Origin: Bryoerythrophyllum caledonicum
Lineage: Eukaryota > Streptophyta > Bryopsida > Pottiales > Pottiaceae
Direction of reading: 5' to 3'
Assembly (NCBI GenBank): GCA_963971425.1
Contig: OZ020526.1
Span: 6,537,976-6,601,975, forward strand
DNA length: 64,000 bases
Below are positions 10,957 through 22,904 of this stretch, piece after piece. The position numbers were made by a program, and so were the translations under genes. Every line of letters begins with the position of its first letter. The stretch's first letter is position 1. The notes below the pieces were generated by a model that saw only the letters and a list, made by a program, of their open reading frames with translations, was not told where the DNA came from and did not search any database.

Positions 10957-11308
10957 AGGTAAGCCCCCCTAGAACCGACAAGCTAAGGAATGTGCATATA
11001 TGGAGAGAGGAGATAATTATACTTTTATTTTTCAGTGATAGCCAAATAAAATTACAATTCCAACCCAAGTGATTTCATAATTTTTTGATGAAAATTGAAT
11101 TACTTATGAATTTTCAAATTGTGCAGCCATGTTTAGTGGGTGGCCAACAGTAGGTACCCATAACCAATGACCAAAAGTAAGGGTCTTGACTAATAACAAA
11201 CCTCCATTTGGAGCTCACTTCGTGGTAATGAGATAGAAGAGGGTTGGATATACCTCAATTTTATAGGCGTTGGCTATGGATTTTTGTTGGTTATGGGGGG
11301 GCTTACCT
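10957..11308. mobile_element. 352-bp TA-flanked MITE with AGGTAAGCCCCCC ends
   Basis: The element runs from AGGTAAGCCCCCC to GGGGGGCTTACCT, with TA on both sides (10955-10956, 11309-11310). The TA duplication and inverted ends point to the Tc1/mariner (Stowaway-type) group. Other copies are at 28035, 9483, 50350, 55955 and 57955. It has no ORF of its own. Confidence 0.8.
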
Positions 11309-11529
11309 TATGTACAAAACTGACCAATATGATGTGTCACCTATTTTCAACTAAAATTCTTGTTAAGTATCAAAGAGCATGATAATCTCTAGTAAAATCG
11401 AGCTGTGAATAGTTTTAATTGCCTTTTAGAAGGAAAATGAGAAGTCATGTTGTGCAACGTCACATTTTTCTTCTTGAGCTCCGTGTAAAATGATTGATTG
11501 CTATGTAGAGTTGTTCCTAAGTATCTTAA

Positions 11530-12250
11530 CCCCTAAAGGTTCAAATGTCCCTTGGAGGGACGATTTTGATTTTGAGCAGGTTCCTAAAATTTGAAGAATT
11601 TTTTCTTTTCTTGAAATTCTTATATAGATTGTCCTTGGTAAGAGCTTTGTGAGGTATTTCTATTACTTTTTGGTTTGAGAGTTAGTACCACTCAAAATTA
11701 GAAATTGGGACTCTGAGCAACTCCAAAAGTTTGCTAGAAGTTTCTATTGACATTGAGATTTCTCATACAAGTAGAGAATATCACCTTCTTCCCTGATCTC
11801 AAAAAAATTCTTGTCTTGAGTGGAAAAACACATTTTAACTCTAGTCAAACATTTTTACACATTTCAGATAAGTGGGGAATTTTTTTTAAATCTTTTCCTC
11901 ATATAACCTAGAGATCTTCATAATTCTCACTTTTTAATTTTTTTCATCAACAATATGTGGTGAGAACCTTTTTATTGACCATTTGGATTACCATTCTTAA
12001 AACATATAAAGCTCTTAAAAATAAAACATGAACTGACCATTTTTTAACCTCCACTCCTTGCACACCCCTCCTCTACCTTTAAAAATTGGTGTACAGGGAA
12101 CCTACATCATGCTTAACACAATGGTAAAAGATTCAGACCTTGTGTAGTGAAAAAAATCTGATACCAAGTGAAGTCAAAGTCTGCTGATCCACCCAACGCA
12201 AGGAAGAAAACAAACCGTTTTCACGACTTCAAACACTATAATCTTTCAAT
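11530..12250. mobile_element. Truncated piggyBac-like TTAA element
   Basis: It begins TTAA-CCCCTAAAGG at 11526 and follows the same internal order as the full copy at 23837-24762 ('gattttgagcaggttcc', 'gttagtaccact', 'aatatgtggtgaga', 'gaagtcaaagtctgctgatc', 'atctttcaatccgtg'). The right end is missing and is replaced by the GC-rich tandem block that follows. Confidence 0.65.
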
Positions 12251-12381
12251 CCGTGCCGTCCACAACGTAAACCGTCCCTAACTCAAAAGAATCTTGGTGA
12301 ATCCTCATGGTCCACAGCATAAACCGCCCCTAACGTAGAAGAATCTCGGTGTATCCTCATGGTCAATAATGTAAACTGCCC

Positions 12382-12592
12382 CTAACTTAGAAAAATCTCC
12401 CGGGGCACAGTGCCCAGTGCCCAGTGCCCCGGTGGAGATGCTGCCGCCCCTAACTTAGAAAAATCTCCCGGGGCACAGTGCCCGGTGCCCCGGTGGAGAT
12501 GCTGTAGCAATAGCCGCCCCTAACTTAGAAAAATCTCCCGGGGCACAGTGCCCGGTGCCCCGGTGGAGATGCTGCAGCAATAGCCGCCTTGT
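12382..12592. repeat. Three tandem copies of a GC-rich ~75-bp unit
   Basis: The unit 'taacttagaaaaatctcccg' followed by GGGCACAGTGCCC..GGTGCCCCGGTGGAGATGCTG occurs three times in tandem. Each unit contains an inverted pair GGGGCAC/GTGCCCC and ends in the GGTGGAGATGCT word typical of the Harbinger-like ends at 1.2-2.2 kb. It looks like an amplified element terminus. Confidence 0.75.
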
Positions 12593-13456
12593 GCATCCCG
12601 GTGAAGCCGACAAGTTGACATGTTATTATAGCAAATCGGCGCATCTAGCATTTACCGGGAAAGTGGACGTAAAGGTCACCATGTGTGGATCGCGCTGTAC
12701 AAGCAGCCGCGGACTGCAAAACAAAACGACCTGCAACATGTCTAGATTCAGGAACCAGTGGTACAGTATTTCTAGCAAACCTTTGAAAACCAATGGTAGA
12801 GTATTCTAGCAAGCTTTGAAAACACAAACAGATCTCACCTTGTCTGCAGCAGTGCTTCGGAGAGGACTCTCAGGCTTCGTGTTGTTCGAAGAGGACGTGC
12901 CTGAGAAGTGAGTGTGGTTCCTTCGCCACCGAAAGCCGTTGCGAGCTCTCGGTACACTTCGTTTGCTGCGAAGGATGATATTATACTTGCTGCAACTCGA
13001 ACTCTAGCACCTTCAGATCTGACTGCGAATGTGAGGGCTCTTCTCTGTCGACGTTGTAGCTCTCTTCTTTTTCTGTGCTTGAAGTTTCTCACGTTTGGTT
13101 GACGGGTTAGTTTTGAATCTTTGGAGGCTTTCTCCAGGTGATTATATTCTTGGTTGAACTTGTTTTTTTTTTAATTGCAGACTCTCTAGGTAGTGAGACG
13201 TCTGCGACCGGTTCGGCGACCGCTGTTTCCCTACTGTAAGCTGGTTTTCTCAGGGTTAGTCATGTTGTCGATTTAGGCATGGCAGATCCTCTTTAGACAT
13301 GAGCAGTGTATCCTCAGTTTGGCACGCAAGAAACTTCCAAAGTGATGAAATTTCGTAGTGATTGAATTAGGACGTCTGCAGCGGAAGGTGACACTCAGGT
13401 CCGAGTTTTGCTTGGTTTTTGGCAGTGTTTTCTGGGGGATGATTCCGAGATCAGGT
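12593..13456. other. Probable promoter and 5' UTR of the phytocyanin gene
   Basis: No coding sequence is seen on either strand. From about 12830 the base composition becomes gene-like. A T-rich tract followed by AATTGCAG near 13164-13181 resembles a 3' splice site, so a 5' UTR intron is possible. The evidence is only compositional. Confidence 0.35.
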
Positions 13457-14722
13457 ATGGCTTCAGGGCCATCGCAGAGCAGTTTTTCGACCCGGGTGGT
13501 GCTGGTTTTCGCGGCAGCATGCATGATCCATCATGTGCAATGCGCAAATTACACTGTGGGCGCAGGGTTCACCGACACCAACGCTGGCACCGGGAAGAAC
13601 TACACTTGGACCAACACCGTGAACGGGCTTGTGAAACCAGCCGAATTGGAGGACAGTTTCCAGCGATGGGCCAACTCCGTCAACGTCACCGCCGGCGACG
13701 TCCTAAGTACGACGATCTTGTTCAAATATCACTGGTTTTCTGTATCATTTGCACACCTGCATTACTTCTTGACGCAACTGCATAGACATTACACCAAATG
13801 ATAGTGTAATGTCTATGCATGTAATGTCTGTGCAGGATCATCTACAGACTTGTAAGTGCATAGGCTTCTTGAAGCAGCTGCAATAGACATTACGGATCAT
13901 TTGATGTCTCTGCAGCTGCTTTGTCAATGAGTCGGTTTTTGATCACCTGGTCGACACAAGCTCTCGTTAGCACCCTGCACAATTAGGGCTTGATTCTACA
14001 CATGTTTCGATATTGTGATGACATCCATTCCTCAGTGTTTTCTGACATGTGATCACCATGTCTTCCCAGTTTTTGATTACGCCAGAGGACTGCACACCGT
14101 CTTTCTTGCCAAGACGGAGCTAGCGTATGCGGATTGTGACTTCAGTGCGGGTTCGCTGGAAACTATCCCAAATGCATTTCCGGCCTCTGTAAGTGATTCT
14201 TAGACCAACTTGCACCTGAAGAACTTGCTTTGGTTATTGAAAGTATGGACGTGCTTCAACGTTGTTTGGGTTTCAACACAAGGAGAAGGGAGGAATTTGG
14301 TTCTTTTGTTTCTGAGAGGGCTTTGTTTTTCTTCTCCTCTTGGGTTGTTTAACAGTACACGGTGAAGCCAACGGACGGCACCCTCTACTTCACGTGCACA
14401 GTTTCAGGACATTGTGCTAGTGGCCAGAAAGTGAAGATTACGCCTTTTGTAAGTTCAATTCTGCACCTACAGTTCAAGATTGTCCTCGCAGCACTTTTCG
14501 TTGCTGATGATTCTAGGATTGCGGCCAATCATTAATAATAACGGCTCTGTACATTGGCGCTGGTACGTGCAGGGCACCGTCACCGCGTCAGCAGCTCCAA
14601 CTCCAACTCCAACTGCAGGCACTGCAAGCGCCGCACACCAGTCGAAGACGTTGAACATCGCGATGCAGCTCCTTTTCGTCTGCTGCTGTACTCTTTTCAT
14701 TCACAACCACTTGTATCTGTAG
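13457..14722 (+). CDS. Stellacyanin-like phytocyanin, GPI-anchored
   Basis: Four exons, 13457-13706, 14070-14188, 14356-14448 and 14573-14722, join in frame to 203 residues. Phytocyanins are plant blue-copper proteins on the outer plasma membrane or wall. The N-terminus has a hydrophobic signal (VVLVFAAACMIHHVQC) and the mature domain begins ANYTVG. Copper ligands are visible: His in DYARGLHTV, then Cys, His and Gln in FTCTVSGHCASGQK. Gln in the axial position, rather than Met, is the stellacyanin state. The disulphide Cys pair is in YADCDF and GHC. A short APTPTPTAG linker leads to a hydrophobic C-terminal tail, as in GPI-anchored members. An in-frame ATG at 13439 is an alternative start; the chosen one directly precedes the signal peptide. 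The first exon junction splits codon ATT. Confidence 0.88.
13780..13818. repeat. Perfect 15-bp hairpin in phytocyanin intron 1
   Basis: GCATAGACATTACAC (13780-13794) and GTGTAATGTCTATGC (13804-13818) are perfect inverted repeats with a 9-nt spacer. Further copies of 'gtaatgtctgtgca' and 'atagacattac' follow within 100 bp, so the intron carries a small cluster of the same palindromic word. It could be a tiny fold-back element or a structured intronic RNA. Confidence 0.7.
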
Positions 14723-15324
14723 AAACTAGTGCTAGTTGTAGTCCCAGCAATTACAAGAGTTTTAGGTGATCTCAAATGAGCAGCAACATTAAGCATTCAT
14801 TAACCTCGTTATGCAAGACGATGAAAATTAGTGCAGATCGGATTGCGGAACGTAAGGAATTATCCATTTCAGACACGGAATCGTTCTCGTTCATATCAAC
14901 CCTTAAACGTCAGAAGGTGCTAATGGTGGCTATGCTGTCGTATTTGAACATGATATGGTTCACATATTGAAACGACCTCCAAATGAAAGATGTAACCTTC
15001 AATCGTAAGGTGTAAGGTGAACAGTTTGATATATTTTTCTGTATTCCACGGAGTGAAATACGTGCCTGGATATACGTGTCCCGACTGACGCTACGCGAGT
15101 TGAACCTCACCAGTTCTGTATCCAATTAACTTAGTATGACAACACTCTACAAGAATTTTCAAATCTCCCACAACAAGACAAATTCACTCGCCTGAAGAAA
15201 ACCACGTCCTTCAGAACAGGGTGTGGAAGAAAAGCGCCGTTCGTGCTATGGATGAAACCAAATTCCCGACTCATATATTCTTTGTTTCTAATGCTGTAAT
15301 GTGTTTTTTTCTACTTGTACAGTT
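14723..15324. other. Convergent intergenic spacer
   Basis: This spacer lies between the convergent phytocyanin and WRKY genes and must hold both 3' UTRs. No ORF or repeat family was recognised in it. Confidence 0.4.
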
Positions 15325-18226
15325 CTAGGTCCGGTTTCCCCTATTGTGCCATCTAGAGAGATCTACTTGCGGCGTTTTGATCACACCTGGTTCATCCTTG
15401 GACATGATGGAGCTGATCGCCGCCGCCAACGCAGTGCTGAATTTGGGGTCATTCCTGATGACGTCGCTGACGGAGCCGACGACACCAGGGCGTGCCACTA
15501 GGAACGACGCCATCTTCGCGGAGAGCTCGCGCTGCATCTCCTCTAGTTGTCGAGCTTCTTCGCTGAACCTCGAGCCCAACGGAGTTGTTGTCACTGCAAC
15601 GTGGGAGGTGTTGTACCGGGGAAAACTACTAGGACGAGGAGCTGGAGGATGGTCCATCATGGTTTTGGAACCAGTACTAGGCACTGTTGCGCCTAGGCTG
15701 AGCTCCGTGGCGGGGTCGCGCGTGAAGTCGAGCGTCATGGTGGGCAGCGAGGTGGACGCGAAGGTGGAGGTGCCGCTGCTCTGATCGATTCGGGGGTCGC
15801 GCTGCAGGCAGTGCTCCGGGACGCCGGCCATGCGCGCCACGTCGCTGGTGGTGGAGGCTGAGAGCAGCATGCTGGCGGCCGCGGAGGTCGTGGACGCCAT
15901 CGCCGAGGCCGCCTCGGAGAGCGGGTGGTTGTGTGCGCCCTCGTAGGTTGTGATGAGAATCGACGCGTCGTCTGCACATCTCTGAACCTGAAAAAACTCC
16001 AAGAGAAAAGCCGTAGTTAGATCGCAGTACCACTTCATAATGTTACCGGAAACATGCATTGCTCTGTCAACAGTGTTAGCCGTCAATCTGAGTTAAGATG
16101 TTTCTAGAAAACGTCAATCTAGCATGTCAAGGAGGATGCATAATTTACAGTGCTGTATATATAGTGCAGTATCATAATTTGATGCAACCAATAGTACCTG
16201 TTTTCGAACAGGACATCCCCGGACCACAGTGCACCGGTAATAAGCTCGTGGACACGGATTCCCCTTCGCCATTTTCTGACCATACTTGCGCCACTGGCAA
16301 CCATCGCCCATCTACATCCGCATCATACACATTCAACCAACAACAGCTTCAGTAAGATACCCCGCTTTTGTTATTTATAATACTACTCTTTCCTCACTCC
16401 AAATAGCTATCATATGGAAGAAGAGCTTGGTGGTCTTCATACTCAAGCTAGAAATTGAGAAAGAAATAAAAGAGATCATGTTTCCTCTCTGAAACTACAA
16501 ACATAGAGCTGATTTCAACCATATAATCGAGAAAGGAAAGAGGTCGAAACTCATGGTATCTTTGCCTTGATGACCTACCACGGTGGAGTCCAATCGCGTC
16601 CGCACAGACACACGAGCCTTCCGCACCGGCGCACTATCTGTGGCAGCTGCATCGATCTTGAGCAGAGTCGTCTCATTGGAGGGTCCAGCTTTAGGCAGCT
16701 TCTTTGGAGCGTCCAGCTCGCCGTGGTCGCTGCCAGGGAGTGATCTCTTGGAGCTGAACCCCGGTGGTTCGTCGCCAGACGAGGCGGAAGGCGATCTGCG
16801 CAGCCTGAATTCACCTTTCTGCCGACGTCGATTGCTGTCCATGATCAGATTCACATCCTCTTGATCGAGTGACGACGATGCGTCTCCTGATTGCCGCGTC
16901 TCGTTGTTCACAGAACTCGAGAGCACGGACGAGAGCCTTGACAGCACCGCTTCCTGCAGCGGTTGACCAAATACAACCACACTATCTTGAATATTACTTC
17001 TTGTGGAGATCAATCGGTGTCTAGATTCTTACAGTACAAGGAGTACTCTCCAAAGGTGTATGAAGCAACATTCTTGTACAAACATTGTAAGTAACGGAAT
17101 GTGGATTTTAAACGTAATCGAGCCCCCAAGTTGCACGTCCAGAAGACAATGATCGATCTCTTACCTCCTGAGATGGGACGATCATCTGCCGCGGCTGAGT
17201 TGGACCTTGTGACGAACTTACGAGGGAGCCGTGACGCATGTTGTGATTCTCTTTCAGAATTAACAGCGCCAGCTGACTCTTGAGCCGCTCATTCTCCTCT
17301 CCCAACCGGCTCAACTCCGAATGCGAGAAAAACAGCTGACATGATAACAAATGACGACACACTCGATCAGATGCCTCGCTTCATTCATGAATCCTTAGTA
17401 CTCTTAACTAAAAGAACTCAGTTACTTCGTTGGTTTCAACACAAGATCAAGCACTGCCCAACGTTCTGGCCCAGAACTTTCCGGAACATCAGCTTTGATT
17501 CGTCTTGTGATGATGAGGTGAAGCGACTGCGGAAGCCTCAAACACAAATGGAAGGCGTTGAGAAACTGTTGAATAGGTGTTGCTTGCAGACTTCGACCCA
17601 AAATCTAGCCTGCGGTACTATCATCATGAGGGTTGCTGCGGTTACGCCTGCAGTGGTGGTGTACTACTGTACCTGGTCACGCAGCTCCGACGCACTGGGC
17701 TCCGGGGGGCGCACTTCAGGATCAGCTTCTGCAGACTGCGCCGTCGCGAAAGTCGTGGTCGCGAGCTGGCCTCCAACCTGCAACAATCAACTCTCATCTG
17801 TTGGTGACCAACCGAGCTTCAAGTGCTGTGGACGAATAATGAAAGTTACAAAGACGACAAGGAAGATGTTCCTACCTGAGATGGTCTTGCAGTGAGGGTC
17901 TGAGGGTCTGGTTCGCCGCCAGATTTGCACTCAGTCACCAGCCTCTGCATTCTGGTGCTAAACAGACGGTTGGCCTCCCGCACCTGCTCTTCGTCTTCTT
18001 CTTCTTCTTCCAGGTAACCCAAGCCAGTGACCTCGAAGTCGTCTCTCCACGAAACCAAGCGCTCCCTGGCCACCGTTGCGTCCGCTTCCAACCGGAGCGC
18101 AAGGTTGAGAGAAGTACTGCTCTCAGCGCCGGCAACCCTTCTGAAACGCTCACGGTGCCTGCTCTCTTCACCTACAAAAGCTGTGTCTCGCTCGCTGCCA
18201 GAACTAGACGTACGTAACGGAGCCAT
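15325..18226 (-). CDS. WRKY transcription factor, group IIb
   Basis: Six minus-strand exons, in transcript order 18226-17876, 17777-17673, 17335-17165, 16953-16579, 16311-16198 and 15987-15325, all in phase 0 with GT-AG borders, give 592 residues. The DNA-binding domain (about residues 336-396) has WRKYGQK and a C-x5-C-x23-H-x-H zinc site ([15 protein letters not shown], then GAHNHP). The intron falling between VRKQ and VQRC is the position diagnostic of groups IIa/IIb. Upstream, [20 protein letters not shown] is a Leu-zipper coiled coil, also a IIb trait. An acidic EEEEEDEEQ stretch lies in exon 1, and [10 protein letters not shown] precedes the domain as usual. The C-terminus has a conserved [13 protein letters not shown] block. 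It should bind W-boxes (TTGAC) in the nucleus; defence or stress roles are usual for the group but not shown here. Confidence 0.92.
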
Positions 18227-18756
18227 TGCGGCACATGCTGAGACCTCCTTGCAGCGATCGAGCTACCTAGACTCCGGGAGCCACGAGTTATTGTCCTCTA
18301 CATTCAAGCCGTAGCCGTCGGTCTTCACACGAGGGAAGCGGCGCTGCAGCGGCGGAATACCTTGTGCCAGGACAAATCTACTCGTGGAGTTTAACCGACA
18401 ACTTTGAATCTCTCGCCACACTTGTGAGGTGCTGCCAATCAGCTGGACCACCCGCCTTCGAATCCGACGCGGGCCAGCGAGCAGCAAGTTCTGTGTCGAA
18501 GTCCGAGGCGAAGGAACGCAAGTCATTGCACACGCGACGACGTCATCGTCTCCACCAATTCAATGGGACTCTCTCTTTCTGTCAACGAAGCGAACGTCAC
18601 GGCTACCATGCAACTTCGGCTACGAAGGCATTCGTGGAGCGTTCTGTCTGCAGATGATATTCTTATCCCTTTAACATACAATATATTTCACCATAGCTAT
18701 AAAATATATTTTACACTTCCGTGCATCCTCGCGACCAGAACCGATGACATATGTCG
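18227..18756. other. 5' region of the WRKY gene
   Basis: The WRKY promoter and 5' UTR should lie here. On the minus strand a TATATTTTATAG word is present near 18700. The GC-richer part (18250-18650) could be transcribed leader. No extra coding exon could be supported. Confidence 0.35.
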
Positions 18757-18760
18757 TTAA

Positions 18761-19600
18761 CCCCTAAAGTCGAAAGCCCTCGAAACTGCCAAAAACCCTC
18801 AAAACTGCCCTCTTTCAATGCAAGGTGAAAATTTTTAACTTTTGACAAATTTTCGAGTAAGTAACCGTAAGATCTAGTACCTAACTTGTACATGTACATG
18901 CATACCGAATCTTAGATTCAAATTCCTCACCATTTGTGAGATCGTAATGTTCAAAGTTGAAAAAAAGATTTTTTCCTTGTTGTAGAATGGAAAACTAATG
19001 TTTTGGGGGCCAAAAAAACCATTTTTGAAAGGAAATTTGACATGAGGCTCTTCAAATTCTTGTTCCTATGTGAGTAAGGAATATGTCCATACAACTTTTA
19101 CCCTCATGGGACCTATAAAACCTAAAGAAATGCTTAATTTTTCACATGGAGGTATGCTGAAATACAAATACAAATGCCCATTTTCAACAATTAAAGAGGC
19201 ATGTAAAAAATTATTGGATTGAAAATCCAAACGGTGAGATCATGCTTTACTACCTCTTTTACATGTACGAAAATTAAAATTCGAAAAAAAATAAGATCTC
19301 AATTTTTGGTGAATTTTTGAAGTTGCTGCGATCTAATTGATTTTGGGCAGATTTTGAGAATAAATGAGCATATACCGCAGTTTTGGGCAGATTTCAGCAT
19401 GCCCTAACAGTGTTTTCAAACTTTGACCGTGAATATCTCCTAAAGTATGAGGAATTTTGAAGCATGAATGGTGTCATTTCAAAGGTATGGGAAAACTCTA
19501 CAATCCTCCTAAATTGTAACTTCCTACGATCTAAATTTAGTAACTGAGAGCCTGACCAGAGTCAGGTCGACCACATTCTAGTCGATTTCGATTTTAGGGG
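18761..19600. mobile_element. 840-bp piggyBac-like MITE, TTAA-flanked
   Basis: It starts CCCCTAAAGTCG after TTAA (18757-18760) and ends TTTTAGGGG before TTAA (19601-19604). TTAA on both sides and terminal CCC are the marks of the piggyBac superfamily. It encodes no transposase. The right TTAA is shared with the next element. Confidence 0.75.
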
Positions 19601-19604
19601 TTAA

Positions 19605-20852
19605 CCCCTAAAGAACCAGAGTCTCCTTCGGGGGGATTTCTGATTTTGGGCAGGTTCCTAAAATTCGAAAAAAATCCTTTCTCTCTAAAAAATTTATTCT
19701 AGATTGCCTCTGATAAGAGCTTCGTGGACATATTTTTATTTTATTTTTTGGATTTGTGGTTTGAAAGTTAGTACCACTTAACCCCTAAAGGACCACGACC
19801 ACTTTCGATCTAAAACCAGTCCAAAACTGACACTGCCAAAAAGAGACATGAAAATCACATTTTAAAGTGAATTTTGGATTTCCAACCGTAAGATCTTAAA
19901 ATAGACTTCTATATAAACATGCCATAAAATTTTGGTTGCAATCCACCGCACGGATTGATAGATTTTAGTATTTAAAGTCAAAAAAATGGTTCAAGTTCTT
20001 CCCTGCATTGAGTAGATCAGCAGACTTTGACTTCATTTTGTATCAAATTTTTGCATTGTAAAAGGTCTAAATCTTATACCATTGTCTTAAGCATGATGTT
20101 ATTTCCCAACACACCAATTTTTAGAGGTAAAAAAGGGGTGTAGCATATTCAAAACAAGTGTGCAAGGAGTGGAGGTTCCAAAATTGCCATTTCACGTTTA
20201 ATTTTTTTGTGAACTACGTATGTATTTGAATGATAATCCAAACGGTCAATAAGAAGTTTTTCACCACATATTGTTGTTGAAAAAATAAAAATTGAAAAAT
20301 ATGAAGATCTCTAGGTTTTATGTAGAAAAGATGAAGTTTTTTCCCCCGTTGCCCGACAATGTGTGAAAATGTTGAATAAAATGCCTTTTTACACTAAAGA
20401 CAAGATTTTTTTTTGAAATTTTCTAAAGACCGAAATATTCTTTATATGTGTGAAAAATCTCAATGTCAATAGAAACTTTGATCAAAAAATTTGGAGGTGC
20501 CCGGAGTCCCCACTTTTGGCTTTAAGTGGTACTAACTTTCAAACCACAACGATAAAGGATTTAGACCTCGTGTAGTGCAAAAATATGACACCAAGTGAAG
20601 TCAAAGTCTGCCAATTCACTCAACGTTGGAAAGAATTGAGCCATTTTCTTGACTTCAAACAAATTAATCTTCATATCCGTGCGGTGGATTGTAGCCCAAA
20701 AAGGTATGGTAAGTTCATATTGAAGTTTTTTTTAAGATCTTACGGTTCAAAAGTTCAAAATGTTACTTCAAAACTAGATTTTCTTACCACTTGTTGATAG
20801 TGGCACTTTTAGAGTGGTTCTTGAGAGAAAATGCATTGGGCTCTTAGGGGTT
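19605..20852. mobile_element. Compound of nested piggyBac-like TTAA elements
   Basis: One copy starts at 19605 right after the shared TTAA and follows the element at 23837 as far as 'gttagtaccact'. There, at an internal TTAA (19781-19784), another copy in the opposite orientation begins CCCCTAAAGGACCACG. After about 740 bp the mirror of the junction word returns ('tttaagtggtactaac', near 20521), then further family sequence to TAGGGG-TTGA near 20852. The order shows insertion of one family member into the internal TTAA of another, with later rearrangement. Confidence 0.65.
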
Positions 20853-20982
20853 GATACACTTGCGTTGTTGCTTAGAAAGTTGATAATATTATCAATTGAG
20901 CAGCCAATAATTCATAGTCATGCATTGGGGTGTAAAACATGTTGTTATAAGTTATTGACGTCGACCATGATGTCATCATATG

Positions 20983-21474
20983 AGGTAGTTATGCCTAAAA
21001 CCCCCAATGTCCCATGGCTGGCCGCTAGCTACTTTTTCACCAAAAATCGCCACTATCTATGCATGTAACCAACTCTCTATTTTTAATGGCAGGAGAAAAG
21101 GCTAGGGTGGCATAAATTGGATGCACAGTTGGTGGTTTCAGGAAAATGGGATCTTCTAGACTTATTGTACATGCAAGAGTGGAGAAAATGGAATATTTCT
21201 AGATTTAGTTTAAGGTCGACTCATTGCCAGTTTTTAGTTGCGGTTTTAGGCCATTTGTGGGAGGGTCATGGCCCCCACCTACTAACGGTGACCCAACATT
21301 CTTCACATAGATCTTTGAAAAATCATATCTAATTCACATTTAATCGGAAAAAAATAAAATCTTTTGGGTCGAATTTGTAAGTCTATTGGCTACTACTGAA
21401 AAATAAATGTAATCTTGTTTGGGCTTTCCATACATACACATTGCTTAACTTGGCGGTTTTAGGCATAACTACCT
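20983..21474. mobile_element. 492-bp MITE with AGGTAGTTATGCC ends
   Basis: The ends AGGTAGTTATGCCTAAAACC and GGTTTTAGGCATAACTACCT are near-perfect 20-bp inverted repeats. The flanks are TG and TA, so a TA duplication is only half kept. The interior shares words with the AGGTAAGCCCCC family ('tggctactactgaaaaataaatg'), suggesting a related mariner-like lineage. Confidence 0.7.
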
Positions 21475-22464
21475 TAATTACTGCCCCATCTGAGGTCGAT
21501 CGATATGGTACAGTTTCGGATCATAAAAAGTTCCACCTCAACTTCCAGCATGATCCAAAACGTGTTTACGTCGTTACCATGATGTGGTGGTGGTGGCCTG
21601 TAACTGATGGTGTTAATCACAGAAGTCACCACATGAGCAGTGTTGTCAATATCCTATTACAGTAGTTAGTCGAACTTAATGATACGTACTTGTTGCTTTT
21701 GTCAGTGATTTAATATCCGGGAACTACTACAGTTGCTTCTTCTTCATTTCCCAGAAGTATAATTACAATTAGTGATAGGGGTGATACTATAAGAGTAAAC
21801 TCACCACTGGTTCCAACACATGCGAGAAAACAAGCCATGTTGGTTCTATTGACAATGTGCAACCAATAAGGTTGGATGACCTATAACCACGTACTAGTCA
21901 AAACCTCGTACTTTTGGTTGGTGCTCATGGGGGGTACCCAGTGGTGGGCCCCCACCAAACAAGACATCACACTTTGAAAATTCATAACTAATTCATAGTA
22001 TATCAAAAAAATATGAAACCACTTGAGTTGAAATCATGATTCTATTGGCTATCACTTAAAAATAAATATATGATCATTTGCTCTTTCCATCCATATATTC
22101 ACATTGCTTAACATGTTGATTATGGAGGGGCTTATGTCAACCACTAAGGCCGATGCGCTTTTTAGACCTGTAAGAATCTACCAGTGTTCTAGATCATGCA
22201 AAATGACATTCACGCACTAGATACATTTCACCACAAAAATTCTACAAGCTCATTTCACAGAAATCAATGTAGCTCACCGATGCTTGCACCGATTGTTGTG
22301 GCAATGTGTCACAACAAATACCCATCGTCCTCCACCTCTATGTCATACTCTATTTTTTCCTCGTAGATGCCTAACGCTTGCTACAAAGGCTCTTGTGCCA
22401 AACCGACCTCAAAGGGTTATAACTCAACCAACGTTTGAACTCTCTCAAGTTGAACATGCACTTA
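21475..22464. repeat. MITE fragments, no gene
   Basis: Between about 21880 and 22135 is an incomplete copy of the AGGTAAGCCCCC family ('acctcgtacttttggttggt', 'ttggctatcacttaaaaat', 'ggaggggctta'). The rest has no recognisable gene or repeat. Confidence 0.5.
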
Positions 22465-22880
22465 GGGCCGCTTCACACCTAACGCCCGAGTCGAGAGTCC
22501 GCCGGTTTCCACCAATGAGATTGCTTGAATGGCCAAAGTCCAGCCTCTCGGCCTGTACACCAAAGGCCGTCGTCTTCCAATGTGCTTGCATGGCAATAGT
22601 TTTGGAGAGTTTTGGCGCCAGGGCGCCGACTCTCAAGCAAAACTTGGATCGCCGTATTCAGTCGACCCAAACTTCCTCCAAGAGTCCGTCAATTTTTTCA
22701 ACAAAATCATCAAAATCTGACAAGATCTGGACCGTTAGATGAAAGAGGCTAAATTCTACGCTGATTTTTATGGCTGATTTTATTGGGCTGATTTTCTTGG
22801 CGTAATGATATGGGGTTTGGACTTTGGACTTGGGCTTCGGCTACTAACATGAGACTAGGCCACAGCTAAAAGCAGCCCGG
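22465..22880. mobile_element. Damaged Harbinger-like copy with GGGCCGCTTCACA end
   Basis: It starts TTA-GGGCCGCTTCACAC and follows, inverted, the element at 2208-2744 (shared 'ccaatgagatt', 'atggccaaagtc', 'tctgacaagatctggaccg', 'gtaatgatatggggtttgg'). The far terminal repeat is lost. Confidence 0.65.
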
Positions 22881-22904
22881 TTAAGGGGAGTGAATTGAGG
22901 ACAA

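Noticed and set aside
17165-17335. A 16-nt intron inside WRKY exon 3 (GTAAGT..CACAAG)
   Set aside because: Too short to splice; reading through keeps the frame and gives an unbroken exon.
22284-22742. Open frame of 152 codons
   Set aside because: Half of it lies in the damaged Harbinger-like element at 22465, and the translation has no domain.
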